A stretch of DNA of 64,000 nt from Prillingera fragicola (GCA_002335605.1 BEDY01000001.1:1736001-1800000), one strand, 5' to 3'; shown: positions 32,634 through 44,300, counted from the stretch's first letter. Translations and numbers: made by a program. The notes: generated by a model not told the origin, from the letters alone.

Positions 32634-33599
32634 ATGGAGACGCCGAATACGCGCAGCCGGCGCAAGCGGCAGCTCCAGTGGTCAAGCCAGGAGGAGACTG
32701 TTACATGGGGTCGGGATGACCAGTTGTTGCGCGAGGTCATGGAAGCGGGACCGAGTGGTGAGTTGAAGCAATGGAAGCTGATTCTTGCATTATGGAACTA
32801 ACACTCTGCAGACAAGCCCCTGCCCGCGCCATCACCCACCCAGCGTCCCCGCCCCATTGGTGCCTCGTCGTCTGTCGGCCTCACCGCATCTGCGCACCCG
32901 CGCAAACGCCCATGCAGGATTCAGCGAGTAGGATCCACTCCAATGTCAGGCAGCAATGCCAGCCGCGATACCCCACCAGCAGAGGACACTGGACGGCGCC
33001 TGGACGAGCTGCTTGACCGCTTCCTCGACATTTCTCGCCCCAGCTCGACTGTCTCCACCCCCGTCTCCCGGTCTACCAGCGGCAGCACTGTGGTCAGCAG
33101 CGCTTCCACATCCAGCGGCCGCCGCCATGTCCGCGCGCCAGTGACTCGGAAACCAATGTCAGAACGCAGCCACAACCCCAACCCCGTAACGGCTACCCGC
33201 TCCCTCTCCCCGCTCAAGACCACCACCCCACTTCCAGACCGCCGCACGGCGTCAACAAGCGACCTCCAGGCCAAACCCCGTTTCCGCGCCCCAGCAGTCC
33301 CAAGTCCACCAGTACGCTCAAGCCCCCGTCGCGCTGCTGCCGCAGGCACACCCGTGCGCGCCGCCCAAGCCAACACCACTACCCGGCCCGTCCGTGCCGT
33401 CGCGACGCCGAGCCGCACATCCACACGCACGCACGCCCAGCGCTCTGCGCTGTCTGCACAGGCCATGCTCCCCCCACCTGAAGCTGCCCAGCTGCCGAGC
33501 TCAGACGGGGACACGAGTATTGATTCCCTCGACGAGCTCTTCCAGGGCGGAGGCGAAGAGATCGAGGCGCTGCTTGCTGCTGTCGACGGTGGGCGGTGA
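32634..33599 (+). CDS. Ser/Thr/Pro/Arg-rich disordered protein
   Basis: Family not recognised. Two exons (32634-32757, 32812-33599). A basic N-terminus (RSRRKRQLQWSSQEE) may be a nuclear localisation signal, followed by WGRDDQLLREVMEAGPSGDK. A short predicted helix, RRLDELLDRFLDIS, lies near residue 110. The rest is low-complexity and rich in SP/TP sites, then an acidic helix DSLDELFQGGGEEIEALLAAV at the C-terminus. The layout suggests a regulated nuclear or cytoskeletal scaffold, but this is a guess. The start is uncertain. Confidence 0.55.
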
Positions 33600-34129
33600 C
33601 GGGTCAGTGGTTGTCAGTGATGGAGGGGATGGGACGGGATTTTGTCGGTTGCATTATTGACCGATGTTGCTGATTAAGCGGCGAGGTAGATGTGGATGTG
33701 TCATCTTCCGAGATTGACGCGTGGGTAGTGTCCGAAGTAGACTGTAACATGTAGACCAAGTTTTTACGATAGCATGCGATTAGAATGGCTGTATAGGTAC
33801 CTGACGAGCATGCAGCTGAAGCATCAGACGCAAGAGATAGATAGGCAAGAGGTTTGTAAGCATCAGGGCGGGTATGTAGAATGTGGGTGGGGTGGAGGCG
33901 CATAAAGCCGGTACGACATCCTCGGTCGGACCGGTCGGTGGGTATCTTCAACTCTCCAGCACGAGACTGCAGAGTATAAAGCCGGATATGCTATGAATTG
34001 TTGTCTCCACCACCTACCTGTCTTTCCTACATCCCATCCACAAGCAAGGACAGTAAGTACACGACGACAACGACCCACCATCACGCCTCCCACAGCCACC
34101 GCGAATCCACCAAGCTAACAGACGTCCAG
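33600..34129. other. Intergenic region, flavin reductase promoter
   Basis: No gene. TATAAA at 33975-33980 lies about 150 bases upstream of the next start; the intervening leader is CA-rich. Confidence 0.45.
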
Positions 34130-35770
34130 ATGACCGCCAACACCAACCTAGCCCCCTTTGCCAACAAGGCCGTCAAGGGCTACCCGACCTTCCTGCCCGC
34201 CCAGCCGGTGCCCATCGGCACGCCGCTCAGCGAGGAGACCTACCCGCAGAACGCTACGCTGCCAAAGCTGTTCCAGCCTATTACGATTCGCGGCGTTACG
34301 TGGCCCCACCGCATGTGGGTCGCGCCTATGTGCCAGTGTGAGTTTCTTGTTCGGTGTGGAGGCTGGCCGGGGCCGTGAATTGGTGCCCAGGTGGTGGGAG
34401 CCGGGAGCGTTCGTGGTGTGAGGATTGGGCTTGTGTGTGGTCTGAGCTATACTGGGCTTGTGCCATTTGTGTCCAAGGACATCTGAAGGCCAGGTCTATC
34501 ATTGGCGCAGTCGTGGCAATAGCGAGAAGCACACAGCTGACGTCCAGACTCTGCCGACTACGGCAAGGCGACTGACCACCACCTCGTGCACCTCGGCAGC
34601 ATGGCACTGCGCGGGTGGTGCAACGTCATGTTTGAAGCGACTGCCATTATGCCGGAGGGCCGCATCTCGCCCGAGGACATGGGTATCTGGAGCGACGACC
34701 ACATTGCGCCGCTCAAGCGTGTCGTCGACTACGTGCACGCCCAGGGCGCCAAGATTGGTGTCCAGATTGCCCACGCGGGTCGCAAGGCCGGCACGCTTGC
34801 GCCGTGGACGCAGAGGCTTGCGATTGAGGGCGGATGGACTGGCGGTGAGACTGCTACGAAAGAGGTCGGCGGTTGGCCTGACAATGGTGAGTCAAGTGGC
34901 GTGGTCCAAGGGTGGTGGCTAACTTTGACAGTGCACGGCCCCTCTGCCATTTCGTTTGACGACGCGACGTACCCGCAGCCCAAGGAGATTACTCCGGAAT
35001 ACATCGAGTCGCTCAAGCAAGCCTACGTCGACGCCGTGAGGCGCGCCAAGGCAGCCGGCTTTGACTTTATCGAGATCCACGGCGCGCACGGCTACCTGAT
35101 GCACAATTTCCTGTCGCCCCTCTCCAACAAGCGCACGGACAAGTATGGCGGCAGCCTCGAGAACCGCCTGCGCCTGCCTCTTGAAATCGCCGACATTGTG
35201 CGCAAAGAGTGGGAGGGCCCGCTGTTCTACCGCCTGTCCGCGACCGACTGGCTCCAGGACCTCGGCCCCGAGAAGGCCTACCCCGGCAAGCAGGAGGAGT
35301 GGGGATGGTGGGGCATCGAGCAGACGACAGTGTTTGCAGGCAAGCTGCGTGACGCCGGGATCGACCTCATTGACGTCTCGTCTGGCGGCAACGACCTGCG
35401 CGGCCACATTACCGTAAAGTCAGGCTATCAAGTCCCCTTTGCGGCGCACCTGAAGAAACACGTCCCGGGCGTCTTAATCGGTGCCGTCGGCCTGATCACG
35501 TCGGCAAAGGACGCCGAGGGCATTCTCGAGTCCGACGAAGCCGACGTCGTCCTCTTTGGCCGTGAAATCCTCCGCAACATTGATTTCCCGCTCAAGGCCG
35601 CTGAGGAGCTCGAGGTCGCCGCTGCCTCGGCCGTGCAGTTTGAGCGCGCCTGGACCCGCATGCAGAGGCCCCGCGGCGCTGCGGGTGGCATGATGGCTAT
35701 CCCCGGCCCGAGGAAGATGGTCAGCTCAAAGGAGGGGCCGCCCCCTGCCACGCCCCAGGCTACCGACTAG
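34130..35770 (+). CDS. NADH:flavin oxidoreductase, old yellow enzyme (YqjM-like)
   Basis: FMN-dependent ene-reductase for alpha,beta-unsaturated carbonyls or xenobiotics. Three exons (34130-34337, 34548-34886, 34932-35770) give 461 residues. TIM-barrel signs in order: LPKLFQPITIRGVTWPHRMW, APMCQYSADYGKATDHHLVH (YqjM-type CQYSA), GRISPEDMGIWSDDHI, IGVQIAHAGRKAG, FDFIEIHGAHGYLMHNFLSP, NKRTDKYGGSLENR, and PVLIGAVG-like GVLIGAVGLI with VVLFGREILRN for FMN phosphate. The first intron is 210 nt. The C-terminal extension after the barrel is Pro/Gly-rich. Confidence 0.92.
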
Positions 35771-36101
35771 GCTCTGGGTTGAAGGTGTGAAAATGTGGAG
35801 CGTCTGTTAAGATTTGTATCAATGCTACCCTTATGCATGTACGTAGCGCAGCTGTCTGGTGCGCGTCTACTGGCCAGATCAAGATGATGTGATGCTGAGG
35901 AAGATTATCGCAGCGAAATTGATTACTGTCACGGCGACTTTACAGTCACGACGTATGACGCCACGACCGGACGGGTTCTGACATGGAAATCTGTCTTGCA
36001 TAAAAGGGCTGCTGGGCCACTAGACTACTCTCGTCTCTCAACTCTCTTGCACACTGCGCGCCGTCTCATTATTCTGCACTAGGACCTGCCGGCACACAAA
36101 C
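35771..36101. other. Convergent intergenic region
   Basis: Nothing recognisable between the 3' ends of the flavin reductase and metallothionein genes. Confidence 0.5.
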
Positions 36102-37016
36102 TTAGCACTCGCACTTCTTGCCGTCGGCGGTACACTGGCACGCGGGGCCGCAAGCGCACGAGTGGCCGTCCTTCTGGGCCGCCGTCTCGGGCTTGGGGCA
36201 GGTCGAGCACGAGCAGGTGCCCGGCGCACACGACTCGGACTCGGAGCAGGTGCAGCGACCGCCGCACGCACAGCTCGTCTTGGTCGGCAGCGAGCTCGGG
36301 CACGTCTCGCACGTGCACTCGCCGGCCTTGCATTTGCAGCCTCCCTCACAGCTGGGGCGTTAGCGGGACTCTAAAGCTGGCTCTGGAGGAAGATTCCTAG
36401 AGTGGCAGGGTGGGAGAGGCATGGAGATGAGTGCAGAGTCTGGCTTGGGTGGTCGGTCAGAGGACACCGAACCGCCATGATCATCACTCCAGTTCGACGA
36501 GCTGCACTCGCTCCACGCCGCGACGTGTACTCACTTGCATCCCTTGCCCTTGTCGTTGCAGCCGCACGACTTGGCCTTGTCATCGGGGCAGTCCTCGCAC
36601 TTGCACTGGCCAGGCGCGCAGTTGCACGTGCCAGAGGTCTTGCAGCTGTGGGGTTAGTGCTTGAGCATGGTACCGTGGGGTGAGTGCCATGGCCACTCCC
36701 GGCTGGGCAGTAGCCGCTGGGCTGGGCGAGCGACTGCCTGACGACGGCACGAGTTGGGTAATGGCACCCGGCAAGGAAGGTGACACGCTGAGCGAGCAGT
36801 GTGCGATCGTTCCCGGTGAGAGGGGGTGGACACTTACTTGCAGCCCGAGGTGGCCTGGGTGGGGTTGCAGGCGCAGGTGGTACTGGAAAGTCAGTTGGAG
36901 TCTTGGAGGGAGGGAAGGTGGAGGAAGGTGGTGCTGGAGCTGACGGGTGAGGTGGTGGTGACCGCCGCTGACTAGCTTCAGAGTGGCTAAGGAGTGACTT
37001 ACGCGGAGGACGACAT
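36102..37016 (-). CDS. Long metallothionein with cysteine modules matching exons
   Basis: Cytosolic metal-binding protein, most likely for Cu(I). Four exons (37016-37003, 36882-36838, 36645-36535, 36351-36102) give 139 residues with 32 cysteines, nearly all in CxC or CxxC groups. Modules: TTCACNPTQATSGCN, CKTSGTCNCAPGQCKCEDC, SCGCNDKGKGCNCEGGCKCK, GECTCETCP, SCACGGRCTC, TCSCSTCP and a final SCACGPACQCTADGKKCEC. There are no aromatic residues and a single His. Spacers are Lys/Pro/Glu-rich. The two inner introns (192 and 183 nt) both cut an Asn codon after Gly-Cys in phase 2 and are followed by Cys, so exon 3 is a symmetric unit. This size and repeat pattern resemble the Cryptococcus copper metallothioneins CMT1/CMT2. 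Confidence 0.88.
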
Positions 37017-37714
37017 TGTGGTAGTTGTGTGTGGGTTGTGCGTAGGTTGTGGTTGTTGGTAGTGGATGTTGGATGAGGAAAAGACAAGAAGAAGAGCAAG
37101 CGTTATATGTAGCCAAGTAGGAGACCGGTGAATGAGACAGAGGAGTGACGCATATGGTGCCCTGAATATCAGCCCTTCAATGTTGCATACCGCACAATAC
37201 GCTCTCTCGGCACAAACGTCTCTTTCTGCATCTGGTACAATCTACTGCTATGCAAACACGCACAAGACGCGCAGACGACGTACTGCATCAACAGTGCAAT
37301 GACTACTCTGGTTTGTGTTGCTGGTGGGAGAGAAAATGCCTCAATAATGGCCTGTCAATGGACTAGTAGTAGTTTGGCTCGTCTCGGCCGATCAGATCCA
37401 TCTTGACTTGTCTCTCCTCCAGGCAGTCCTCGAGTGCTTTGCCTCCCAGTCTTAGCACCTCTTCCTCTCAGTCATGTCTAGCCTCTAGCTAGCCTAGCCC
37501 ACTAGCATACATACATGCATTGATCACTGCCCCCTTGATGCCTTGGTATAGATCTCGAGCTCAACCCCTACCATACGGAGATTCAACTCCATCTCCATTG
37601 CCTAGCAAAATAGGCCTGCCACAAGTCCAGCGTGCCTATTTCTTTATCAAGGGCATCCATGCCCATTTATTTCGGCAATGCCACTAGCAACTTCTCATCA
37701 CGCAACCCACAACA
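37017..37714. other. Divergent region between metallothionein and RMND1-like genes
   Basis: No coding frame. The left end is the metallothionein promoter with TATA-like bases at 37103-37109 and a GAGCAAG at 37094-37100 (CTTGCTC on the minus strand), one mismatch from the TTTGCTC copper element. Relatively AT-rich in the middle. Confidence 0.45.
37103..37109 (-). promoter_or_regulatory. TATA-like element of the metallothionein gene
   Basis: The minus strand reads ATATAAC about 90 bases upstream of the metallothionein ATG. Confidence 0.35.
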
Positions 37715-39175
37715 ATGTTGCACCTCTCCCGCACACTGTTGCGCGCCAGCGCATCAGGGCCATCAAGAGCAGCAGCATCACTTGCACAAACACCGGCCCG
37801 CCTCCTCCCCCGGTCTTTTAGCACTGCCGCGGCATCTCGCGCCCCGTCACAAGCCTTTGAGCGTGTGCGCCGCTCAGTGGCCGCCGCCCCGGTTGCCGCT
37901 CCCAAGGCGCCGGCATCCCACAAGCCCCCCAAGCGCCGGCTGGAGGCTGCGTCGCTGCCCCTGCGTAACACTAGCGCCCCCACACGCGGACCCATCCTGC
38001 AGTGCATTGCGCACACGACCGCCGAGCGATACGACCTCGCTGGCCTCGCGAGGGTGCTCCGCCGGATGGGCGTGCGATGGGACGAGGTGCCCGAGGGGGA
38101 CCGGGACCGCGCGTTTGTCATCGGGCCGTGGAAGGGGCGTGGCGGTGCCGAGCGCCTGATTAGCGGTAAGGACGTGAGGAGCGCCGTGCTACCCGCCGAG
38201 GAAGGTGCCGAGCTTGAAGACGACCGGGACATGGGCTTTGAGTATGGCGAGCGCGGCGAGATTTGGGTCTTCAACTCGGGCAGCTTTGTCACCTGGGGGT
38301 TGACCGAGGAGGAAGGACGGGCGTTTTTGCGCGACGTCATTGCTGCCAAGGGCGCGAGGATTCAGGTTGATCCATTGCATTCGAGCCAGTACGAGGTGGA
38401 GGAGGTTGACTTTGTCGTGGATTCAGATCCTGCTGCGTAAGTTGGCGTCTAGGGCAAGGCTGACGGAAGCCAAACGCAGATTCTTGGAAACCTCATCCAG
38501 GTCGGAAAGCCGCCAGAGCTGTCAACGTTCCCGCCTTCGCCATCGCTCGCGTCGCTGCTGGCAAGGTACACACTCTCGCTCTCGCTCACCCGCTCGTCGT
38601 CGCTTTCGGTGCTCGAGGACCGCCTCGACCGCCACCTCGCATCCGTCTCGTTGCTGCCACGCGCACTCGAGGTGTATGGCGCGCAGCCTTTGGGCCGCCG
38701 CGAGGTGATTCGCAAGATTGGCGAGCTCATGGTCCTCCGCATGGCGGTCAACACCCGCGGCGGCGGTCTCGAGGACACGCCCGAGTTTTACTGGTCCGAG
38801 CCCGAGCTCGAGGCGTACTTTGACGCCGTGGCAAAAGAGTTTGAAATGAAGGAGCGCATCGACACGATCAACAAGAAGATTGACTATGCGCAAGAAGTGC
38901 AAAACACTCTGCGCGCGCTTCTCACCGAGGCGTCGGGCCACCGCATGGAGATTATCATTATCCTCCTCATCGCCGTCGAGGTCGTCTTTGTGCTCATCCG
39001 CGAAGGCCCCGAGCTCTGGCACAATCTTGCTTATCCTATGCTCGACGCAATCCACGGCCTCATCAGCCCACCCGGCAAGGTCGCAGCTGCCAACCCCGTC
39101 CCCAGGGCGGCACCCAGCCCCATGGCCCGCGCCGTCGAGTCTGTCGCCCCGGCCTCGGAGCGCCGTCTCGTCTAA
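37715..39175 (+). CDS. Mitochondrial DUF155 protein (RMND1/Mrx10-like)
   Basis: Inner-membrane protein linked to mitochondrial translation. Two exons (37715-38436, 38470-39175) give 475 residues. The first 40 residues form an Arg/Ser/Ala-rich presequence ending RSFSTAAA. The DUF155 core follows: ILQCIAHTTAERYDLAGLAR, GEIWVFNSGSFVTWGL, YEVEEVDFV, ILGNLIQVGKPPEL, LEDRLDRHLASVSLLPRAL, IGELMVLRMAVNT and FYWSEPELEAYFDAVAKEFE. A C-terminal membrane helix (IIIILLIAVEVVFVLI) comes before a short tail. The 33-nt intron is placed so that QTQILGN is read in frame. The presequence favours Mrx10/RMND1 over the vacuolar Rmd1. Confidence 0.85.
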
Positions 39176-39503
39176 TCCTCGACTGTCTGCATTGACCACT
39201 CATTTTACATACGTAGCATGTATCCCCCTTTGTGTTGTTCACTGTGCCATACCAGGGACGTGGAAGATTGCATGCGTCGTCGCGGCCAAACGGCGTGCCG
39301 GTGACTGTTCGCCGTTTGTTGACGGATGTGTCCGTGTGTCCGTGCAGTGGGTGAGACGGAGATTCAGTCAATCTCCGCTAGATTCAGGTATTTGGTCCCT
39401 AGACGGCGGCCGGTGTCCTATACCTCTTACCGGACCGATGGCGTCGACACTGTTGGATCTACTCTGTCTTCTTTGTGTCTTGCCAGATCACTAGAGAGTA
39501 AGG
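39176..39503. other. Intergenic region with a small hairpin
   Basis: No gene. A perfect 8-bp inverted repeat CGGAGATT (39357-39364) / AATCTCCG (39370-39377) with a 5-base loop lies about 130 bases before the acyltransferase start. Confidence 0.5.
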
Positions 39504-41000
39504 ATGGCGCATACTCTGCAAGATGGGTTTCGGCTCAGTACGTCCTCCCGCGTCGCAACCTCGCCCGCCCTCTACCTCTCACTCATCTCCTCCTGCCGCA
39601 CGTGCTAATGTCCAGTGACCCTGCACGAGCGCTACAGCATGTTCCGCCAAAACCTGGGCTATCCGCAGTGCATCTTCCACATTATCACGTATCCAGCCTC
39701 CGAGCTCCCGTCCCGGTCCTTTCTCGAGACACGCGTGGGCGAGATCCAAGACGCGTTGCCAATGATGCACGCGCGCGTGGTGGGTTCCAAGACGACGAAG
39801 CCGGGGTACGTCCCTGGTGCCAAGTGGGCGGCGAGCCATATCGTGCGTGAAGCCGAGCTCGAGGCGGGTAGGGATCTGAGGTGGATGTACGCCGCCGAGA
39901 GCCAGATGTTTGAGGCCCAGGACCGCGAGGTCAACCCCATGTGGACCGTGACGCGGGTCACGACCACGTCGGAGGTGGGGTATGTCATGGTGTCGCTCAA
40001 CCACTTGGTGATTGATGGGCGCGGATCGACGCTCCTCGTGCAGGCCCTGCTTGCGCCACAGTTTAGCGTCGCGCCCGAGACGTGGGACGGGCCGACGCGG
40101 TGCGACGACACGATCAGCATGAAGCCCTCGGTCGCGTTTTTCGTGCCCGTCGTCCTGCGCGAGCTCGTCTTGCCAAAGTTTCCGTTTTGGGTTCAGAGCT
40201 ACTTTACGAAGACGGACCCCTGGCCAGCCGAGGAGGTCAAAGGGTCCCCGCTCAGTGCGCCTGTCGGGTTCGCCCTCGCCGAGCTCGACGCGGATACCGT
40301 CGCCGCGCTCAAGGCCGCAGGCAAAGCCCGCGGGGTCGCAACACTGCACCCGCTCCTGTGCACGGCGTACAATGTCGCAGTGTGGCGCGTCTTTGGCGCC
40401 TCCCACCCAGAGGGCATCAGGCTCGTCGCCGGCCACGCAAGGGACGAACGCGACGCGTCCCTCGGCCACGCAAGCATTGCGCACAATTATGTGTCCGACA
40501 CCGAAACCTCGGCGACCTACACTGGCGACGACGCGTTCTGGGATCACGCCCGCGCAATGGTCGCCGGTGTCACGGGCGACGCCGCCATCCAGGCGGGCCG
40601 CATGACCATGGGCCTCCTCACGCACCTGCCCGACTACGAGGCCGACCCCTCAGCCGCAGATTACGACCCCAAGCGGCCGACGGGCTGGGAGGCCTACTTT
40701 GGCTCGCGCGCCGAGGCCAAGGCGCCCTTCCGCTCCAGCATCGGCGCCTCCAACCTCGGCTTCTGCAAGCTGCCATCCGCGGCCACCGACTGGGTGTGGT
40801 CCCAGACTGCCTCGCCGTTTGGCTCCGCGCTCTACGCCAATTTCATAGGCAGCGAAAGGGGCGTCAGACTCAGTACGGGCTGGAGGGACGGGTGTGCCGC
40901 TACGCGAGAGCAGGTGGACGAGGTACATAGGGTTTGGGGCGTGGTGCTCCGGCGCGCCGCGCAGGGGGTCGAGGGGAGTGTGGCGGAGATTTCGGCGTAG
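39504..41000 (+). CDS. Alcohol acetyltransferase-like / condensation-fold acyltransferase
   Basis: Two exons (39504-39537, 39616-41000) give 472 residues. The mini first exon was chosen because it restores an open frame into LHERYSMFRQNLGYPQ, the conserved N-terminal element of fungal alcohol acetyltransferases. The catalytic motif HxxxDG is in SLNHLVIDGRGS near residue 140. A second conserved area is around LLCTAYNVAVW and HNYVSDTETS. The protein probably transfers an acyl group from CoA to an alcohol or amine; the acceptor is unknown. No signal peptide is seen. Confidence 0.75.
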
Positions 41001-41472
41001 CCATGGGTCGAACGGTATTGATTAGGATGATATAATATGGGTTCCAGGGCTGGCTGTCGTGCTGCAGTGCAGAGGTCGTAAGAGTGTGAGGTGGCAGTGC
41101 CGGACGTTAAAGCCAGAAGCTTCGGCGTGGACTAACCTTGCCCGGCTCCTACGAACGCCGAGCGTCGAGAGCCGGGGTCCGGCGTACTCACCAAAGCTAA
41201 TCAGTGGAGCAACAAGCTCCTGCGGGCTGGTGTACCTCGGCGTCCTTCCCCTTGTGCGACTGCGCAAAGTGTAGTATACACAGCATGCACTCCGCCTGCT
41301 GGCACTGCGGACATACTACGTCAGGCGGCGTCGGGCTTGACCGGTGATTGCTCCGCACGCCGCACGCTAGCGTAGGCACCGCGGTTCCGCTCGGCTTCGG
41401 ACTCCACCGCCGGCGCTGGCTTATAACACCTCGGCGCTTGGTGCTCGGCAATCTTCCTTCCACTTGGTCATC
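41001..41472. other. Intergenic region
   Basis: No gene or element recognised. The last bases are the leader of the secreted protein gene. Confidence 0.5.
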
Positions 41473-42260
41473 ATGCTGGCCTCCATGTTGTTAGCTCTGC
41501 CATTCACATATGCTCAGTCGACGAGCGCCGAGACGGCGAGCCCGAACAGGACTATTATCGGGGTCAGCACGACCTACACCGTTGCGCCGACTGTACATAC
41601 TAGTCCGCCTATGCCGCCAAACTGCTCGATCAGCGACGACAGGAGCGGGCTGCCTGTACCCCTCAACTGCGCCGAGTGGGCTCCCGAACGCATAAACTTT
41701 ACGTTTCCCATGGCGGGCGACTACTGTGAGGTTGGTTTGATGCGGTAGCTGATGGACAGGGGTGCAGTCTGTTATCGACTACTCTGGCCAGAGTCCTGTG
41801 ACAAATGTGACCAAAAACTACATTGGGTGGCAGCACGTCAACGAGACTGTCGATGTTTGGCTCAAGAGCCCAGAGCTCGTCGAAGCGACGCTGCTGTTCA
41901 GTCAATGTGGGTAGCGCGCGGTGCAGGATCTGACGGGCAGCGCTCGTGAATTGGGAGGACAAGTCGGACAAGGAGGATGAAGGGTGGTTTCTCATGGCGT
42001 TTGGGCCTTATGCTCAAAGGTGAGTGCGGGCTACAGCGGGGACTGACTACAGGTTTGCTCCTGGCTTCGAAGTTGGCGACGGATACTATCTCATCCTGGC
42101 GCGGGGAAACAGCCGAGACTGCGTGTATGCAAAGTCGGAACAGTTTAGCATCAGGTCGGGGGGTACAGAGGTCGATGTCCCACCTGGCATGTCGGGTGCT
42201 GGGCGTCATTCGGTGCATGCTGGTGCCATGCTTGGTGTTGTACTCGCTGCCTTGCTGTGA
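41473..42260 (+). CDS. GPI-anchored cell-surface protein (Kre9/KNH-like Ig fold)
   Basis: Four exons (41473-41730, 41768-41906, 41941-42019, 42053-42260) give 227 residues. A signal peptide (MLASMLLALPFTYA) leads to a Thr/Ser/Pro-rich segment with N-glycosylation sites. The core has INFTFPMAGDYCE, VDVWLKSPELVEATLLFSQ, GWFLMAFGPYA and GDGYYLILARGNSRDCVYAKSEQFSI, the pattern of the Ser-Thr-rich GPI-anchored membrane family. The C-terminus (PGMSGAGRHSVHAGAMLGVVLAALL) fits a GPI signal. Probably a wall or membrane mannoprotein. Introns are 33-37 nt. Confidence 0.75.
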
Positions 42261-42638
42261 CATGCCGTGATGGATCACCTCCACTTTTGTCCCACCACTG
42301 TGATCGAGGGCACCATGTGCTCCCAGTCCAGTCAACTGTTCACCATGCCGTCCTCCGTTTCACAACCCCACACGCTCCACTTACGCGCCCGTGTCTTCCC
42401 TCTGTGACCCGCTTCGTCTCACTATGCGGTCCTGTGGCCGCTTCCGATGTGGGTACCGCAGGATGTAGGCCGAGGCTCCTCATGAAACACGAGGCCGAGG
42501 TCGAGGTGAGTCAGTCACCGTGGACCACCTCCACCACACATAAATTACATGGCTACTGGTGTCGACCCCCTCATCCCTCGACTCCTCGTCTTCCACTACA
42601 ACTACTTCACTACCTGCACAACCTACACAGCCTACACC
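42261..42638. other. Intergenic region
   Basis: No separate gene. The DUF899 frame is open back to 42549, so the last 90 bases could encode an N-terminal extension. Confidence 0.45.
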
Positions 42639-43292
42639 ATGACACTGTCCCCCGTCGACCCCCTCAAAGTCTTCCCCCCCGTCGTCTCTGCCGCCGAGTG
42701 GGAAAAGGCCCGCGCCGAGCTCCTGGTCGCCGAAAAGGAAGGCACCAAGATGCAAGACCGCATTGCTGCCCAGCGCCGCCGCATGCCCATGGTCGAGTTT
42801 ACCGACTATACATTTGAGGGTCCCAAGGTCCCCGTCACGCTGCTTTCGCTCTTTGGCGACCAGGAGCAGCTCGCCTTGTACCAGTTCATGGACAATGGGC
42901 CGGGCAAGATCTGCCCAGGCTGCGACTTTGGCATGAAGCAGGTCACTGGGCTTGAAGAGCTTGCGTGCAAGGGCATCGCCTTTGCGACCGTCTCCGACAT
43001 GCCCATCACGCAGATGGCGGCCCACTTTGAGGAGAGAGGGCACAAGATGCGGTTTGCCAGCTCGCACGGCACGACGTTTAGCCAGGACTGTGGCGCGCGC
43101 AAGAATGGCGGGTTCCTCATGAACATGTTTGTTCGCAATGGCGACAAGATTTACCGCACCTACTCGACTACTGCGCGCGGCGTCGACCGCTTCTGGTTTG
43201 TCGTCAACATGTTTGACCTCTCGGTTTATGGGCGCCAGGAGGAGTGGGAGGACTCGCCAGCCGGTTGGCCTCAGAAGCCCACTTATGGTTGA
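42639..43292 (+). CDS. DUF899 thioredoxin-like protein
   Basis: Single exon, 217 residues. Family pattern: WEKARAELLVAEKEGTK, RRRMPMVEFTDYTFEGP, VTLLSLFGDQEQLALYQFM, the CPGC motif in KICPGCDFGMKQ, VSDMPITQMAAHFEERG and SSHGTTFSQDCG. DUF899 proteins have a thioredoxin-like fold and unknown function, common in bacteria and fungi. The ATG at 42639 was preferred because it starts just before the conserved region; an in-frame ATG at 42549 gives an unlikely extension. No introns, unlike most neighbours. Confidence 0.85.
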   Translation: MTLSPVDPLKVFPPVVSAAEWEKARAELLVAEKEGTKMQDRIAAQRRRMPMVEFTDYTFEGPKVPVTLLSLFGDQEQLALYQFMDNGPGKICPGCDFGMKQVTGLEELACKGIAFATVSDMPITQMAAHFEERGHKMRFASSHGTTFSQDCGARKNGGFLMNMFVRNGDKIYRTYSTTARGVDRFWFVVNMFDLSVYGRQEEWEDSPAGWPQKPTYG

Positions 43293-44300
43293 GTGCGAGC
43301 GGAGCATTGGGAGAATGCGGCAAGTAGTTTGCTACGAGGCTCCTCGTTGTGAGAAGAGATGCACTACATAGGGAGCCGATAAACGATCCCAGTGTGGCAC
43401 AGCATGGATGAACTCACAAGTCACTCCGCCGCTCATCAACCATGTACAAATGAATCTCACCTGTAGCTCATGTGGCTACCCACTCCCCAGCTACACGTGC
43501 ATAGGACAGATACCTGGCGGACGGATTGCGCAAACAGGACAATAATAATTGTACATCCAATGTTCAGTACATGTGTAAACCGTGGCACGTCCGGCCAGCA
43601 ATGTTGTGCAGGCTCACAGGCAGCATTTAAGCGTCTAAGTCTGTATTAGCTCAATCTCTCGTCATCGGGTTTCCATTGTCGACAAGTGGTAGCATGGTAG
43701 TGGGAGCGTTCGCGTGGCGGCCACAGACCTTTTTACGAAAAATAATTTATTATTATTTCACAAGAACAAGGAGTGTAGCATTGCAATGCTCCAGGACGCC
43801 CGTCGCACTTGTGAAACGGCCGTGATTCGCAGCATTCCCGTGCACCTCTCCAAGCCGCCGGTGAACTGAGTAGGGATCTACTTTTGGCAAGGTCCAGCTG
43901 ACATTCCAGACCCAGTATTCGCCGAGATCAGCCTAGCATGCGACACTGAAATTGCAAACAGTTCCGGCACAGGTTTCGACGCCAAGTTTGGCGAGTAACT
44001 GGAGATTGGACGGCAAAGTCGTGGAGAAGTCCGTAGGTGGTGGGATGGGTGGAAAGGAGATGAACCGAATTGGTGGTGCAGTGAACCTAAGACAGGAAAA
44101 GCTCGAGGAAGCCGCGGAGATGGAGTGAACACAGGCTGCGCACTAGTGCGCCGCATCAAATCTTTGTGGTCAATGTTAGTAGCATGGCGCGATGTCCCTT
44201 CGTCAAGGTCAGTCGCTAGGCAGCAAGCAATATCTCATCGAATTGGGATGCATAACCCTATATCTTTCGATGAATGAACCTGTAGTAAGTCGAGGGTGAC
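43293..44300. other. One-kilobase intergenic region
   Basis: No convincing frame on either strand. An AT-rich island lies at about 43735-43765, with an AATAATTTATTATTATTT stretch, unusual in this GC-rich window and perhaps a transcript end or a replication-related element. The right end is 3' flank of the uS3 gene. Confidence 0.5.

Noticed and set aside
40082..40930. 282-codon plus-strand frame inside the acyltransferase gene
   Set aside because: It is a shadow of the +1 frame in GC-rich coding DNA, very Arg-rich, with no recognisable motif.
43735..43765. AT-rich island as a replication origin
   Set aside because: Too short and without a defined consensus for basidiomycete origins; left only as a note.
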